In this document: in pieces, positions 33,400 through 44,872 of the stretch
Numbering within the stretch: position 1 is the first letter of the stretch
How the letters are laid out: every line of letters begins with the position of its first letter
Assembly: GCF_050947875.1 (NCBI RefSeq)
Contig: NC_134572.1
Coordinates: forward strand, 117,149,709-117,213,708
Direction: 5' to 3'
DNA: 64,000 nucleotides
Origin: Dermacentor variabilis
Taxonomy: Eukaryota; Arthropoda; Arachnida; Ixodida; Ixodidae
Notes under the pieces: model-generated
The model's input: only the letters and a program-made list of their open reading frames with translations
What the model was told of the DNA's origin: nothing
Database searches by the model: none
Program-made: the position numbers and the translations under genes

Positions 33400-34190
33400 C
33401 TATTGTATTACGATTCTAGTCCGAGTCGTGCCCGCTTATGGAGATGGCGCTCAGCGGTAGTGAACTGGAGACGGGTGCCATCGCCCTCCCCCCTCCTCCC
33501 TGGTGTGGTGGACCTGGTGTGCGCGGTGCAGCACAGAATCTGGTGCAGCCCTTCGAGTGGTGCGGCCGGGCAGGGGAGGTTGACCAGACGGCAATATCCA
33601 ATTCGCTACTCTGCATTGTGGGAGGGTAGCTAAGAGAGCATAAAATTTACAGGGAGAGAAAGCGTACAAAACCATCAGGGAGAGCAAAACACAGGCCCGA
33701 ATTAGAAAAAAAAAGTCACCGATGATTACGATAATCCCTAATGCAAAATTTTAGCACAGATCTATACGTGTTTTCATTTCACAATATATTGGCTGGCGTG
33801 GACAACTTGCGTGCAGTGTGCTAACGGAGTGAAATTCGGCGCTACTGCTTCGTTAGTCTCGAGATCGCGAGAGTCAGCGTGTGGGTGACACTCGTTGGCG
33901 GGATTCACAGCAGCCACCGCAAACAGACCTCCCAGACGACGCGCGCTACTCTGGCGCCATCTCGCAGGCATCGTCGCCGCACTACGCTTCTCTTCTCACG
34001 CTTTCGCCATAGCCTCCTCGGCTTTCCGCCTCACGGTTCCGCTGCGCGCTCCTCTCCGCTTTCCTCCTCGCGTCTTTCACCCTCACCGCTGCGCTCCGCG
34101 TTCGCTTTCATCTTTCGCTGTTCTCGTTCGCTCGGTTACACTGAAGCCGTCGCCGCTCGCCGCAGGAACGGGTGTCTAAGAGCTGCACTC
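33400..34190. other. Two GC-rich, CpG-bearing blocks without recognised coding content
   Basis: 33430-33620 and 33880-34180 are GC-rich with C/T-rich runs. The second (gcgccatctcgcaggcatcgtcgcc, then ctctcctcc-rich DNA) reads like a dispersed repeat, though I cannot name one. Frames at 33438-33629 and 33879-34193 show only low-complexity composition. Confidence 0.3.
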
Positions 34191-34317
34191 TAATACATGC
34201 ATGAATCTGTGGCCCTTTGCATAGACAGTAGCTCAAGGAAAGCGCACCGTCTTCGGTGCTGGCGATTGGTTATGCTGCTTTACATCTGTGCACAAAATTA
34301 TTCTAGCTTATGGAAAA

Positions 34318-34465
34318 GCGAGAGAGTAAGTAAGGGGAGAAAAGGGCAAGAAAGTCAACCAGACGAGTGTCCCGTTCGCTACCCTACACTGGGAGTGAGG
34401 GAAAGGGGAAATAGAAAGAGGAAGACTGTTGGCACTGAGGGCACAGGGGCACTATAAGCGGTCTC
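34318..34465 (-). mobile_element. I-like LINE 3' UTR fragment
   Basis: gctaccctacactggg is the reverse complement of the I-like 3' UTR motif (cccagtgtagggtagc, compare 6600-6620 and 9720-9740). Purine-rich tracts at 34318-34350 are the tail on the minus strand. The coding portion is absent, and the 5' border is approximate. Confidence 0.65.
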
Positions 34466-35284
34466 TCAAACCGATGCACTTCAAGTACTGTATAGTGCAC
34501 GAATCGCTTTTTGTGCCAGTGACAGAGAACGTTCCATAACGACTGTAGTGCAGACATGACATGCCTGTCTGCAACTGGAACCTCATTAGCACATGAAGTG
34601 CGTGTTATAGTAGCAACAGCACTCGTATAAAACATATTGGGGAACGTCGATAACGCTGTGGGATGGATATTCACATCTTGGTTTGAATCTTAAGTTTCGG
34701 AATAATTAGCAAGCGATAAGTCTGGAGAAATAGAAGGACTAAGTGCGTATCTCGACACAAATGCGAACTGTTCGCGGCATCAATTGAGCGTGAATTTAAG
34801 GCACTTCACAAAAAGTGCGAATTCTAGGTCCTTGTCATAATTAAACTGCTTAAGGACATAGAAAAAACGCGAATATGCCCTAATCATTTGATGCGAGAAG
34901 AGTTTAGGCAGTCCCGGAACAAAAAAAGAAAGAAAGCTATGAAAACGAAAGCCCTAAGCGTCACCTAAGCAGTGATATCTGTATCTAAGACAACAGCCCG
35001 GTAGCGATCACGACAATGACAGGACGACGATGAGAGCCATGATCTTGATAGCATCTAAAATGTCCCGGTCCCCGGTTCGAGGCCTGCATTGTAAAAAAAT
35101 TTTTTAATCGCGATTCCTTCTGCGAAAACGTATGTTGGTGACACCTTTGAATTGGCGCCATGAAGTATTAGTGAAGGAAAAACAGCACCTGCCACTATAT
35201 ATACAAAAAAAAAGATGCTTCCAGGTCTTTGATAACTTTACCAGCAAGCATTATCACAAAAGAACTTTGTAAGAGCGTTACAGG

Positions 35285-35525
35285 AGCACCGCGGTGATAG
35301 CTTTCCGTGGTTCTGACGTTCCGTGGCTGAACACAAATTCAAGGGTTCCATTCCCGACCGCGGTATACGAATTACGATGTGGAGAATACAAAGACGCTTG
35401 AGTACCGTGCATAGGGTGCACAATAAAAGAAATGATTGTCAAAATTAATGCGGACCACGCTTACTGCGGATTCTCATAAAGCCCGTGAGTTAGCTTGGGA
35501 CGTTATACCCCGTAATTTATGAGAT
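35285..35525 (+). mobile_element. tRNA-derived SINE, strongly diverged
   Basis: A decayed head (gcggtgatagc...agggttccattcccgaccgcgg) with a B-box-like ggttccattcccg is followed by body traces (gtgcacaataaaag, gtcaaaattaatgcgga, gggacgttataccccgtaattta) in the right order. It is older than the copies at 12987 and 27122. Confidence 0.6.
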
Positions 35526-35566
35526 TTTACCTTTATTTCTGTAGCGAAGCTTAATGCATCGAACCT

Positions 35567-35805
35567 TCCGCCACTCCTATGTGGCTACAGTGTTGTGCTG
35601 CTGGGGTCTGGTGGTCATGGGTTCGATCCGGGCCACGGCCAGTGCATTCCAATAGCGGCGGAATGCAACAAACTCTCGTTTCCCGTGCATTCAGTGCATG
35701 GTAACGAATCCCAGGTGCCAAAAATGAATCCCGGCTTCCACACTACGGCATGTCTTATAATAAGATCTTTGGTTTTGTCACGCAAGTTCCCAAAATAAAA
35801 TAATT
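35567..35805 (+). mobile_element. tRNA-derived SINE, diverged
   Basis: The head has tggctacagtgttgtgctgctgggg and the B box ggttcgatccgg. The body follows: ggcggaatgcaacaaactc, catggtaacgaatcccagg, ccacactacggcatgtctt, a poly-A/T tail. The copy at 35285 lies just upstream in the same orientation. Confidence 0.75.
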
Positions 35806-36376
35806 ATTTTTTTATTGTTATTGCATGGAAAGCTTGGGGCTGCCTTGATAGAGAACCGATTTAAGCAGGTCGTATTTGGCGTTTTCATATCTGGGACAAT
35901 GTGTTGTTGCGTCTTCGTTTCGTTTACATTCTATTTACCGTTTGTTAGAGGCTCGCAAGAAGCATGTAAGTTCCGCTATCACCGGCACCGGTTACTCGGC
36001 TAAACGGTCGATCAGAAGTAAATAGAACCAGCATGAAAGAATGTGTTGGAAAAAATTTTCCCCTGGCTCCTCTGCTCTGGGGACGCCTTGTTTTGTTCAC
36101 TTGTGTTTCCACCTCGAAGGGAAGATACATAATGCAACTTGGCGCCGACAGTACCCTCTTACAGCTGCAGTTCATCGGAGGGAGCAAGGACATAGCCAAC
36201 GAATGCTCTTAAGGCACGAACTGGGTCGCCTAGCTAAATCACCATCAAAAGGCGTACGAAAGAAATGCGGTGGTCAGGTTGCGGTCACCACTAATGCACA
36301 AGTGCGGGACTGCCTACAAACAATGAGGGCATTAAGCGGCCGCAACGCGGTCCGGCCCGGCGAGCAGAGTCCAAGG

Positions 36377-36420
36377 ACGGCACGGGGGCGTAATGTTCTT
36401 GCGCCGCCAAGGAGCAAGTA
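36377..36420 (+). other. Second copy of the RGR[DN]VL[AV]P motif followed by aagtaagt
   Basis: The frame here ends ARGRNVLAPPRSK and is followed by a donor-like gcaagtaagt. It matches LRGRDVLVPQQ plus aagtaagt at about 25008-25049. At the DNA level about 17 of 22 bases agree over gggggcg..atgttct. Function is unknown. Confidence 0.35.
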
Positions 36421-36429
36421 AGTCGGATA

Positions 36430-38214
36430 CTTGTAGCGCGCCTACAGAGTCTCCTAGCAAGTTCTCCGGGCTCCAAACTCAAATATAAAGCTCATCTTGA
36501 ACTGAATTCTTATGCTTGAGCATCGAATGGAAAACGAAACGAAGAAATGAAGCCAGCCAGAAGGCAACAATTATACTGAACCCTATCTTCTAATACCGGC
36601 TACTTTCATACATTCAGGTTTGATAGTTTCTGAAGTGTTTTATACATTTACGGGGTGCACTGGGCGACACGTAACAATGCGTGACCTCCATCTGGTTCCG
36701 TTAATGCGTCCTCTAGGACCATTTTCTTGTTTACAAACATGACTCCAGGAGGTTGCCCCCGGCATATCCCGGTCGAATCACTCGGCTGGCAAGGGAGCCT
36801 TCACTTGGCGGGCTAAGTGCCTTGCTAAGTTTAGCAGGTGCGAAAACAAATCACCGGTGAAACAACCGTTGGTCGTGGCAGTATACGGCTCCGCAGCTGC
36901 TACTAGCGTGTTGCAGCTAATTTAGTTCAGGCTGTATTCATCTGTATATAACACATACCACATATCAAGATAATGAATGCGACATTAAGATGCAGAAAGG
37001 CGGCGGTACGGATAGGTGGTCCAGAGAAAGTAAATGATACTCTCACGTGGTTGCGACAGCGTGCAGGCAGGCAGACAGCCGACTTTTTAAAAAAAATCGT
37101 TTATGAACTTTGTGCCCTCTAAACAAAAGTGCAACTCGGCGGCGGCGGTAGCAACATGCGTTGGCAGCGGTCGTCAAATCGAATGACGTCATATGGAGGC
37201 GCTTGCGGTTGGCCGCTTTTATGTACATGCGTCATTGACTCTTCCAGATGCGCTCTGCCGGTGAATTCAAGAATAAGCCACAGACTATCCATAAGGGCAC
37301 TGACGTGAACCCGACAGAAGTGGGTCGAGTCGGCATGTCGGGCCGCAATCGGCCTGTCGAGTTCAAGAAAATACCATCGCGTCGCGTTGAGCGAGCGTCG
37401 AGTCAGGCCGAGACAGTCCGACTGCCTGAAGTAGGTTGACCCAGCCCGATTCATTTGCAGCGCGCATGTATAAATGCGGACGGGTCGGGCCAACGAGCCC
37501 TGCGACTTTCGCGGTACTTCCGGGACGTCAGCGTTCTCGTGGACGAGGTGCAGTCCAGCACGGCGTCTCAAAGCGCTGGCTGCCACGAGAGTAGAATGGG
37601 AGAAACTGGCACGGTCTCGCCTTTAGAAGCAACTCGTTGCTACGAGACGGGATACAAGCACTAAACAGTGGTGAGTCTGTGGCCGAATGGAAATTTTATG
37701 CGCGCGTGCGTGCTGTCATTCGTCCCATTTAACGTGGCGCAATCACTAATCATCTCAAAGAGTAGTTGCCGTTGGCACGGCAGAAATATACGTGCTATTG
37801 TGGCCCAACTGCTGGAGTTCTACAGAATATAGCGAGAAGGTCCGGTCGCCTACTATACAGAGGGTCCCACTTAAGCTGAACGTTAAAGGTATGCAAATAC
37901 CGCGTGGCTCAGAATTACAGAACAAAGGTAATGTTGTTTGCCGTCGCTTGGAGGTACTCAAATTGCTTTCTGCATTCTGCCTGATTACATTATTAGTCTT
38001 AATTATAGTCAACTTCTAAAATATTATAATTAGATGAAAAAACGTCAACGAGAAAATTGTAGGGCAACATGAAAAAATTCCCGATACAGCTTTCTGTTGC
38101 TCAATACGGGTTACATAAAGGTACTTTTCCAAGCATGAGAAAAGCCCGCGAATGCGCGCAAGGTGCCTCGAACGGCCAATCGCGCGACAATTTTTCCGGG
38201 GATGCCTCCAGAAT
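36430..38214. other. No gene recognised
   Basis: The overlapping frames at 37119-37586 (minus) and 37248-37439 (plus) lie in a CG-rich patch and have no motif. Phrases such as gacgggtcgggcc occur near 37478 and 37320, hinting at low-level repetition. Confidence 0.4.
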
Positions 38215-38785
38215 TGGCCGATAGTGTACCTCACTACCTCCAGGATAGGCTGACTGTATATTGCACTACCTTCGAGGTCGGCCGATAGTATATTGCGCTA
38301 TCTCCATAATCGGCCGTTAGCATATTGCACTATCTCCAGGACTGGTCGACAGTGCAGTGCAATTTACCCCAGGATCGGCCGATAGTATATGTTGCACTAT
38401 CTTCATAACTGACCATTATCTCCAGGATCGGCCGGTAGTACACTGCACTATCTCCGGCATCGGCCACTATCTCCAAGGTCGGCCGATGGTGTATTGCAAT
38501 ATCTTCAGAATCGGCGGATATTATAGTGCAACTTACTCCAGGATTGGGCGACAGTATACCTATCTTTAGGATAGGCTGATTGTATATTGCACTATCTTCA
38601 AGGTCGACCGATAATATATTATGCTATCTCCAGAATCGCCTGGTAGTATATTGCACTATCTCCAGGTCTGGTCGATAGTATGGTGCAATTTATTCCAGGA
38701 TGGACCAATAGTATATTGTACTATATCCAGGATTGGTCGGTAGTATAGTGCAATAGTAAACTGCACTATTTCCAGGATTGGCACA
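38215..38785. repeat. Minisatellite of about 32 bp, hairpin-forming unit, about 17 diverged copies
   Basis: Units follow the consensus ggccgatagtatat then tgcactatctccaggatc. Each holds two dyads: atcggccgat across unit joints, and gatagt...actatc within the unit. Copies differ by substitutions and small deletions, and some are shortened (for example near 38410 and 38470). No spacers separate them, so this is not a CRISPR array. Short frames in it are artefacts. Confidence 0.85.
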
Positions 38786-39289
38786 CCTTACTTGGAGGGC
38801 CGACACTGGATAGAGTGTCATATCAAAGTCCATGGACCGATCCCGGAGATTGTGTTATGAGTGGTCACATGGTTCGCGTGGTGTGTTTCCCTGCGTCTTG
38901 TATAATGCCTGGCAGGCACGTAATCACTACGCTGCGAAACGTTCAGCTGCAAATGATCAGTTGTATAGCATTTATGAACCGGTTCAAGGAAGGTTCGATT
39001 CACGTAGATTACAACATTTGCGTTTGTATGCGCTTTTTTTTTCCTGTTGACGATTACTCTTGCGAAGTCATTATGAAGTTCATTGAAATCAAGAAGCTGA
39101 GGAGCCCAGTACCTGACTGACTCCAGAAAGTAGAACCACTCCATTGTACACCAATAAAAGTTAGTGCCAGAGGTCAGCCTCCGTTTGGCTGACGTTGTTT
39201 CGTTGCTAAAACTTTTTTTTCGCTGTTTAATGTAATGCAAGTCAGGCAATGAAGAAAATGGCTGTGGCTTAGCTAAGGTTAAGCCCAGG

Positions 39290-39910
39290 ATGCGAAGCAT
39301 ACTAGCCTTTATTTTAGTTGTTGAACCACTGTTTAGCCTGGTGAACTGCTGTTGCTTGGCTATATTTGCTTCGGCTAGACGAAGAAACAACTCATGCGTT
39401 ACTCTGCTTCGCCTTCAAGAGTTGAACGCGACAGCATTCCCGTCGACCCGCCAAGGGGTGTAAGACAATGGGCTACGGCGCAGCGACTACGCGCCCCGCA
39501 TTGGACGCGGTGAGCGTCGAGCAACGCAGCGTTCGGCGCGGCAACGAAATGTGCGCCTGAGCAAGCGACGCACGCCTGAGCCTTAGAAACAGCTCGTTTC
39601 TAAGGCAACACCGCATTCACTAGAGGCGCTTTTGTACCGCTTTGAAGCATCGTACTCGTGGCTCAGTGGTAGCGTCTCCGTCTCACACTCCAGAGACCCT
39701 GGTTCGATTCCCACCCAGCCCATCTTGCAAAAGTTGAGCTAAAGCCACCTAGAAACAAGCGCAGCTGCTTATATACCGCCGCGAGCGACGGCGCGAGTTG
39801 GATCCCCGTTTCTCCTCTGTCGTGACGTCACGGTGTCACGTGGTCAGCCTTCAAGGCGACACCGCCGCGCCTGAGGAGCTGGGTTGAGCTCTAGTAATAT
39901 GCTTCGCATA
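39290..39910. mobile_element. Composite repeat with short inverted ends and a tRNA-like core
   Basis: The left end atgcgaagcatactag (39291-39306) is inverted at the right end (ctagtaatatgcttcgcat, 39891-39909, with a 3-base insertion). Inside lies a GC-rich segment (39430-39600) and, at 39655-39725, a tRNA-like stretch with A-box-like tggctcagtggtagcg and B box ggttcgattcc. The anticodon region does not fold into a proper 7-base loop, so this is not a working tRNA. The mix of inverted ends and a Pol III-like core is unusual. No target duplication was seen. Confidence 0.55.
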
Positions 39911-39922
39911 AAAAAAGAAAGT

Positions 39923-40085
39923 TATGGCCTAGATGGTTAGAACATTGGGCTGTTGTGTTGGGGGGTCAAGGTTCGATACCATCATTGGACACGTAATTTT
40001 TCTGCTTTCTTTGTCGAAGAAGCCCCAACCGACGTGAGAAAGGCGCCTACTCCGCTATTGGAAAGTGCATCGAATGAGCCAAAGA
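39923..40085 (+). mobile_element. Second type of tRNA-derived SINE
   Basis: tggcctagatggttagaac resembles an A box and ggttcgatacc a B box, spaced about as in a tRNA (39926-39980). A body follows (cgaagaagccccaaccgacgt, gaaaggcgcctactccgct). The head differs from the main SINE family, so a separate family is likely. Confidence 0.5.
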
Positions 40086-41299
40086 ATGATATTACTCTTT
40101 GAACTGGTATCCATCACAGCTTTTTGAGTGGTCTAAAAAGTGAAATGTTTGAAGAAACATTTAGCCAATCTCCGAAGTGGGTTTAAAGTTTCGTGGGAAG
40201 GATAATAACGGATACAACAAGGCATGTCTATTTGGACATTACAAGATTTAAATACGCAAGAACACAAGAGCTGCCATTCAGTTTTTCTTTCACATAACAA
40301 GCAAAAATACTTATACCACAATACATTACCCTGTTACTCTTCAACTGAATAGTAAGTAAAAGCGCTCAATTAGAAATTGCTATATCTGCTATTACTTTTT
40401 CTGCAATGACTACATTCCTGGAGATGCACATTGAAATTGTTAGCATACGAAATCAGAAGACACGAATCCTTGTTCTTCGAAGAAAGGAAGCACATTGTAG
40501 GAATGTGCTTCGCTTGTGTGTAGCGTCAAATTGCGCCGTTCTTAGACTTCTTTTCCCTTATTAAAAAATCTAGGCCACGAAAATATCGTTATAATCCGCA
40601 CTCAGCGCGCTTGCACTAAATTGTAAAGTGGTTGTAAAATATCCAAAGATAATTTAGTAGCTTATATGCTCGACATGGCTCGTTGCTCTAATGACCTAGA
40701 ATGCACGCACTGTACCTCAAATTAAGGCTCGAGGTAATATATAGAAGGGTAGGTCTGACAACGTTGACGTGGAAGGTAAACAGACACCGTTGCATTAGCA
40801 CATGCTTAAGTTGTTTGCCTTATGTTGCGCCACACGGATCTATTCCTGGTCGTGTTCATTAACGTATGTGACACGCGACACGCTCACGTTTGTTACCTTT
40901 CCACCACGGAGGTAGTCGATCTCTCAATCGCAGCGTCTTTAACAGATGAGCGGAAGAAAAAGAATGCTAATGAAAGTCGGGATTTCCTTCCGAGCAACGA
41001 TGTCTGTGCAGTGGCGAGGGGATGTCTTTAGCACGGCTGAAGGGGGGCAGCAAGACAGGAGAGACGTTACCTAAGCGTTTTGTAACACTCCTTACAAGCG
41101 TTACCACTGTGAACGCCACCATGCACACCCCTTGTCTATCGCTTAGACGCCGCGGCTTGGTAAAACGGCCCGGGACATCACAAGGTACTACTCGCTACTG
41201 CGTGGGAGACGGCGGGCTATACACGAAACAGCGAAGGCTCTGAGCGTGGGAGCCCTGCGGTGTCGCGCTGCTGGGCTGCCGGTTGTGTCCCCCGGCCGT
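40086..41299. other. No gene recognised
   Basis: A short hairpin (gaagcacatt / aatgtgcttc, 5-base loop) lies at 40487-40511. Composition becomes GC-richer after about 41030. No recognisable frame. Confidence 0.45.
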
Positions 41300-42040
41300 T
41301 ACATCAGTTGTGGGCGTGAGTCACGCACTCGAATTGGGAGGGGGGAGGGGGAGAGGAGGTTACAGGAACACGGCTTAAGGCAGCTCAACCGCTCGCCCTT
41401 GTTCTATCGGAACGCTGTAGTGACACCACTTCGAGCGGAACCAAGAGGGGCAGTTTGAAAGAAAACGCACCGAAGCTGAGAATACGAGGCGAGCTGTAAA
41501 TCTCGGCGGGAAAACGTTGCTTCGCGACGGCGGGGGGAGTTCTTCTGCTATACGGCTACGGGCCCGAGAGCCAGGGGCCCGCCAAGCCGTCAGCAGCAGC
41601 GGCCGCAGCAGCAACAGCCGGAGGCGCAAAAATAGAGGGGGTTGTCTCGCGCCCCCTCCCCGGGCCGACCTTGCTTCGCTGGCAGCGTGTCGGCGCTGTA
41701 CACCCTCCCTGTCGTCGTCTCCGCGCGCAGCGCGCGCTGCTGCTGAGTTTGCGTCGCGCGCATTCCGCGGTGCAGCAGGCAGCGAGGCGAGGCAGGCGCG
41801 ACCTTCCAAGGATGCGGCACCGGCGCTGGTCGCCCCCCCGAGGAAACGCAGCCGCGACGAGCGAGCAATGCGGACGCCCGCCTTGGCCGATGTCGGGCCG
41901 CGGTGATGCGGCCCGCGTGCAAGCGTGGGATGCGCTGGCGCGCAATCGCCACGGGCGGAGCAAGCGGCGCTCGCAATCGCGCTGTTCTCGCGGGATCACG
42001 TGTCAGCCGGCGGTCACAGGTCGGGTTAGGTTTTGAACGA
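41300..42040. promoter_or_regulatory. CpG-island-like block; candidate promoter
   Basis: This is the most CG-dense block in the window, strongest at 41500-42010 (runs such as ccgcgcgcagcgcgcgctgctg), in an otherwise AT-rich setting. Frames are open in several registers on both strands (for example 41517-41906 plus and 41556-41999 minus) only because stops are rare in such DNA; they give Ala/Arg-rich chance proteins. A host promoter or 5' exon is possible, but no downstream exon is recognised. Confidence 0.35.
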
Positions 42041-44470
42041 TGTAGTACGGTGCCGGGGAGAACTGCCTTCTTCTGTAAAGCTGTCGAGCACCTTTTGTAG
42101 GGCTAGTTGGTTAAACGTATGGCTATATCACTAATCCGACGACGGTTAAACGTTCTCCCGAAACAGCAATACATAGATTACGTCTAGGCACAGCAAACAC
42201 AAAGAGGTTCTTTTTTTTTTTTTTTACATAGTACAGGACAAGTCGAAAGTGCGGTGTGCTCTTGCTTGGAATCATAATAAGGTATTGAACACCTTTTGTT
42301 GCGCTGCATCATTCGTGCTCAGCATAGGAAGAAAGTACGAGATAAATTACTTGCTCTGGACAAACGGCCACTTTTTTGGGGGGGAAGATATTTGGGCCGT
42401 AACCAACAATTGAACTGCAAAAACGCGCAGCTAGCGCCTTAAAAGAATTTTCGGAAGAGCCGAGAATCGTAGATAATTACTAGAGCGTAGTAATTATGTT
42501 CTGGGGATATGCGCGGCAGTGTAATGTTTTTTTTTTTTTAGAGGTTTCCTTGATCTTGACTTCGTTACAACCTGTGATGTGAGCTTGTATAATACTCTAT
42601 GGTAGACTGCGGTCCATCTAAATGCAAGTGAATTACGAGTGGATATTCTATTTACTTAAATGGGATTAGTTTTTATACAAGTTCCGTGTTGTGAAGTACC
42701 ACGCGACCATTTGAACTTTGTGTGAAGTTTGCGTTGGCGCTCTCGGACCTATATTTACTTTTTGTGTTGATAATTTATCGCTTTTTGTGTCCGTTTTAGC
42801 CGGCCTATCCTTGTTACGTACCGTCTGTCTATTTTTTCTCTTGTTTGTTTCTTTCAGCCGGAAATCTTTTTTTAACTACTGTTTGATTAAGAGACGAGGA
42901 GTATCGGGCATCACTCAGGATGCGAACTTCTCCTGCACAAACATTTAATAAAAAATAGGGGCTTGAATTAATACACATGCACGGATTAGGTATAGGGCGC
43001 TGGTGTGTACTTCATTTGTGTGTTTGTGTCAATTTGCGGCCGTCTCTAATAGCTGTCGACCGCTGCTGACATTCGCCTGGCCACTGAAGCCCGCGTTGGA
43101 ATTTCTGCGGGTTAACTAGTATTGGGCCAATCGGCTACTTGTCAAGAAATGCTTAAGGGAGCATTTTATGGGCACAATACAATGGAGTACTCGGCTCCTT
43201 CACAGTTCCCGGCATGAAAATATGCTCATGTGTGAAAGCGCAAGCGAAAACGTGGTTAGAGGAGAAGCACTTTTGTAGTGCGAAAAATTCACGCTGTGAA
43301 CCTGCCAGCAGCATTCACGATGTGCTCAGAATACGTTTGCGGGTGTTTCCTATGACTGTAACGCATTGTCGGAGAACGCATTGACGCAGCTTAAGAAAGA
43401 AAAAGAAAGCGAGAGAAAAAAAATAAAATCTGTCATATGCAAAAAACTATGAGGCAGCGAGACGCGTAAACACAAGGTTTACAAATCAACATGGATGAAA
43501 CAAAAACCTACACTTTTAACATTTTTTTTCTTCCCGATGTAAAGCGAACAGAGAACAATTTTGTCATCAAGCTCTGTAAAAAATACGAGGTTTTGGTTCC
43601 TCCGCTTCAACACAATATAGTGCAAACAACGAGCAGTTCATGTGAAGCCAACTGCTCTCGGATGTCCTTTACATTAACTACGTCTGTTTAATAATTTTTT
43701 ACCTTCGTATACTTCTCTTCAATCTTTAGGACATGAAAGGTGTTTCAGGAGGGCACAGTATACTCCAGTTAGAGCGTATCTGCTTAAGCCATAGCGAAAT
43801 ACTCTATGTACATAGCGAAAGGAAATCCCCGACTATGTTGTCGTTAAAAAATGGTGTGTTTACTCCCCTGGCCAGCCTTGGCCGACTACCACGAACTCAT
43901 CTATTTTGCTTCTTTTTACAGACTCAAACGTCTTTTGTTTTGTTATTACGTTATGTTCAGTAAATGCTAACGCCTTTAAGCGGCGCCGGCTGCTTAAATA
44001 CTAAAAATGAGAGAGCAAGCCGGCCCTGGACAAATGAAAAGTAACAAGAACGAAAAGGTCATACTTCATGTCAGGCGGCATAAATGCACTAAGGACAGCT
44101 CAAAACAGACCGCATAGTGCACTGGATCGTAAAATCAAAAGCGTGAAATTTCGCCTCTCAGCGTGTTGCACGCCATAAAAAAATGAGTCGTCAACATAGA
44201 AAAAAAAAAGGAAGGACGTTTCGTAATCATGCGGTATCCAACAATGCCCCCTCTGTAGCTCAAGGCCTTTGCACCCACTGCCGTAACTTCGCGCTAGTAG
44301 AAGCGACGGACGTGCAATCCAAGGGTCTCGCCTGCAAGAGAGCGGAGGCGAATATACTACGTCATTTATTTCGACACGCCGAGCTCGGTACTGAAAACAT
44401 TGCTCCACGCTAGCGTGACGCCGAGGAGCAGAGTTCACGAGTCTCGTGCTCTATGAAGGATGAGTTGCAT
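42041..44470. other. No gene recognised
   Basis: AT-rich, with poly-T runs near 42214 and 42529. Frames at 42718-42948, 43491-43691 and 43733-43963 have no family motif. Confidence 0.45.
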
Positions 44471-44479
44471 CTAATTAGA

Positions 44480-44860
44480 CGCATTCCAAAAAGAACGATG
44501 AGCATTAAGTTTGCGAGAGTCTCTTATGGGGTCCTTTTTCAGTGGCACGACGTGTTGATGAAACTGCCTTCTGGTTCGTTTCGTAATGCGGCGGAAGCCG
44601 GCATTGTGACCTCTGCGAGCCTGTCTGATGACGACACTATGCCTTCTGTTTCACGGCAGCGTTCCTCCGTGGGAGATGCGAGTGACAGCGTGATCACGAA
44701 AGACGAACCATTAGACGTGTTTTACATGCCAATGCGGTCATTCGCTGCTAAGGGACGGCGTTATTGGAAAAGTTGTATCCAGAGTTGTCCGCGCTTGAGG
44801 CTGCAGACTTCGTTACAAGGTCGATGCGGCCCCATACTTAACCGTAACGGGATGATGTCA
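44480..44860 (+). pseudogene. Probable pogo/Tigger-type transposase C-terminus
   Basis: The frame 44453-44872 contains MSIKFARVSYGVLFQWHDVL then GSFRNAAEAGIV. This resembles the region after the DDE core in pogo/Tigger transposases (pattern: isl.dA...v..aW..v....I.nCf.kaGf). An acidic Ser-rich tail (SDDDTMPSVS, DASDSVITKDEPLD) follows, also usual for that family. Near 44765 a different frame gives EKLYPELSALEAADFVTRSM, like the final helical tail, so a frameshift is likely. The DDE core upstream was not found. The call rests on weak pattern likeness. Confidence 0.4.
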
Positions 44861-44872
44861 TTTATAGTGTGA

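Noticed and set aside
38215..38785. CRISPR-like regular repeat
   Set aside because: Units are head to tail with no unique spacers, diverged throughout, and the setting is eukaryotic.
39655..39725. Possible tRNA gene (A and B boxes present)
   Set aside because: The anticodon arm does not fold with a 7-base loop and the acceptor ends do not pair; it lies inside a composite repeat.
41517..41999. Ala/Arg-rich frames on both strands
   Set aside because: Stops are rare in CG-rich DNA; several registers are open at once and none has a domain.
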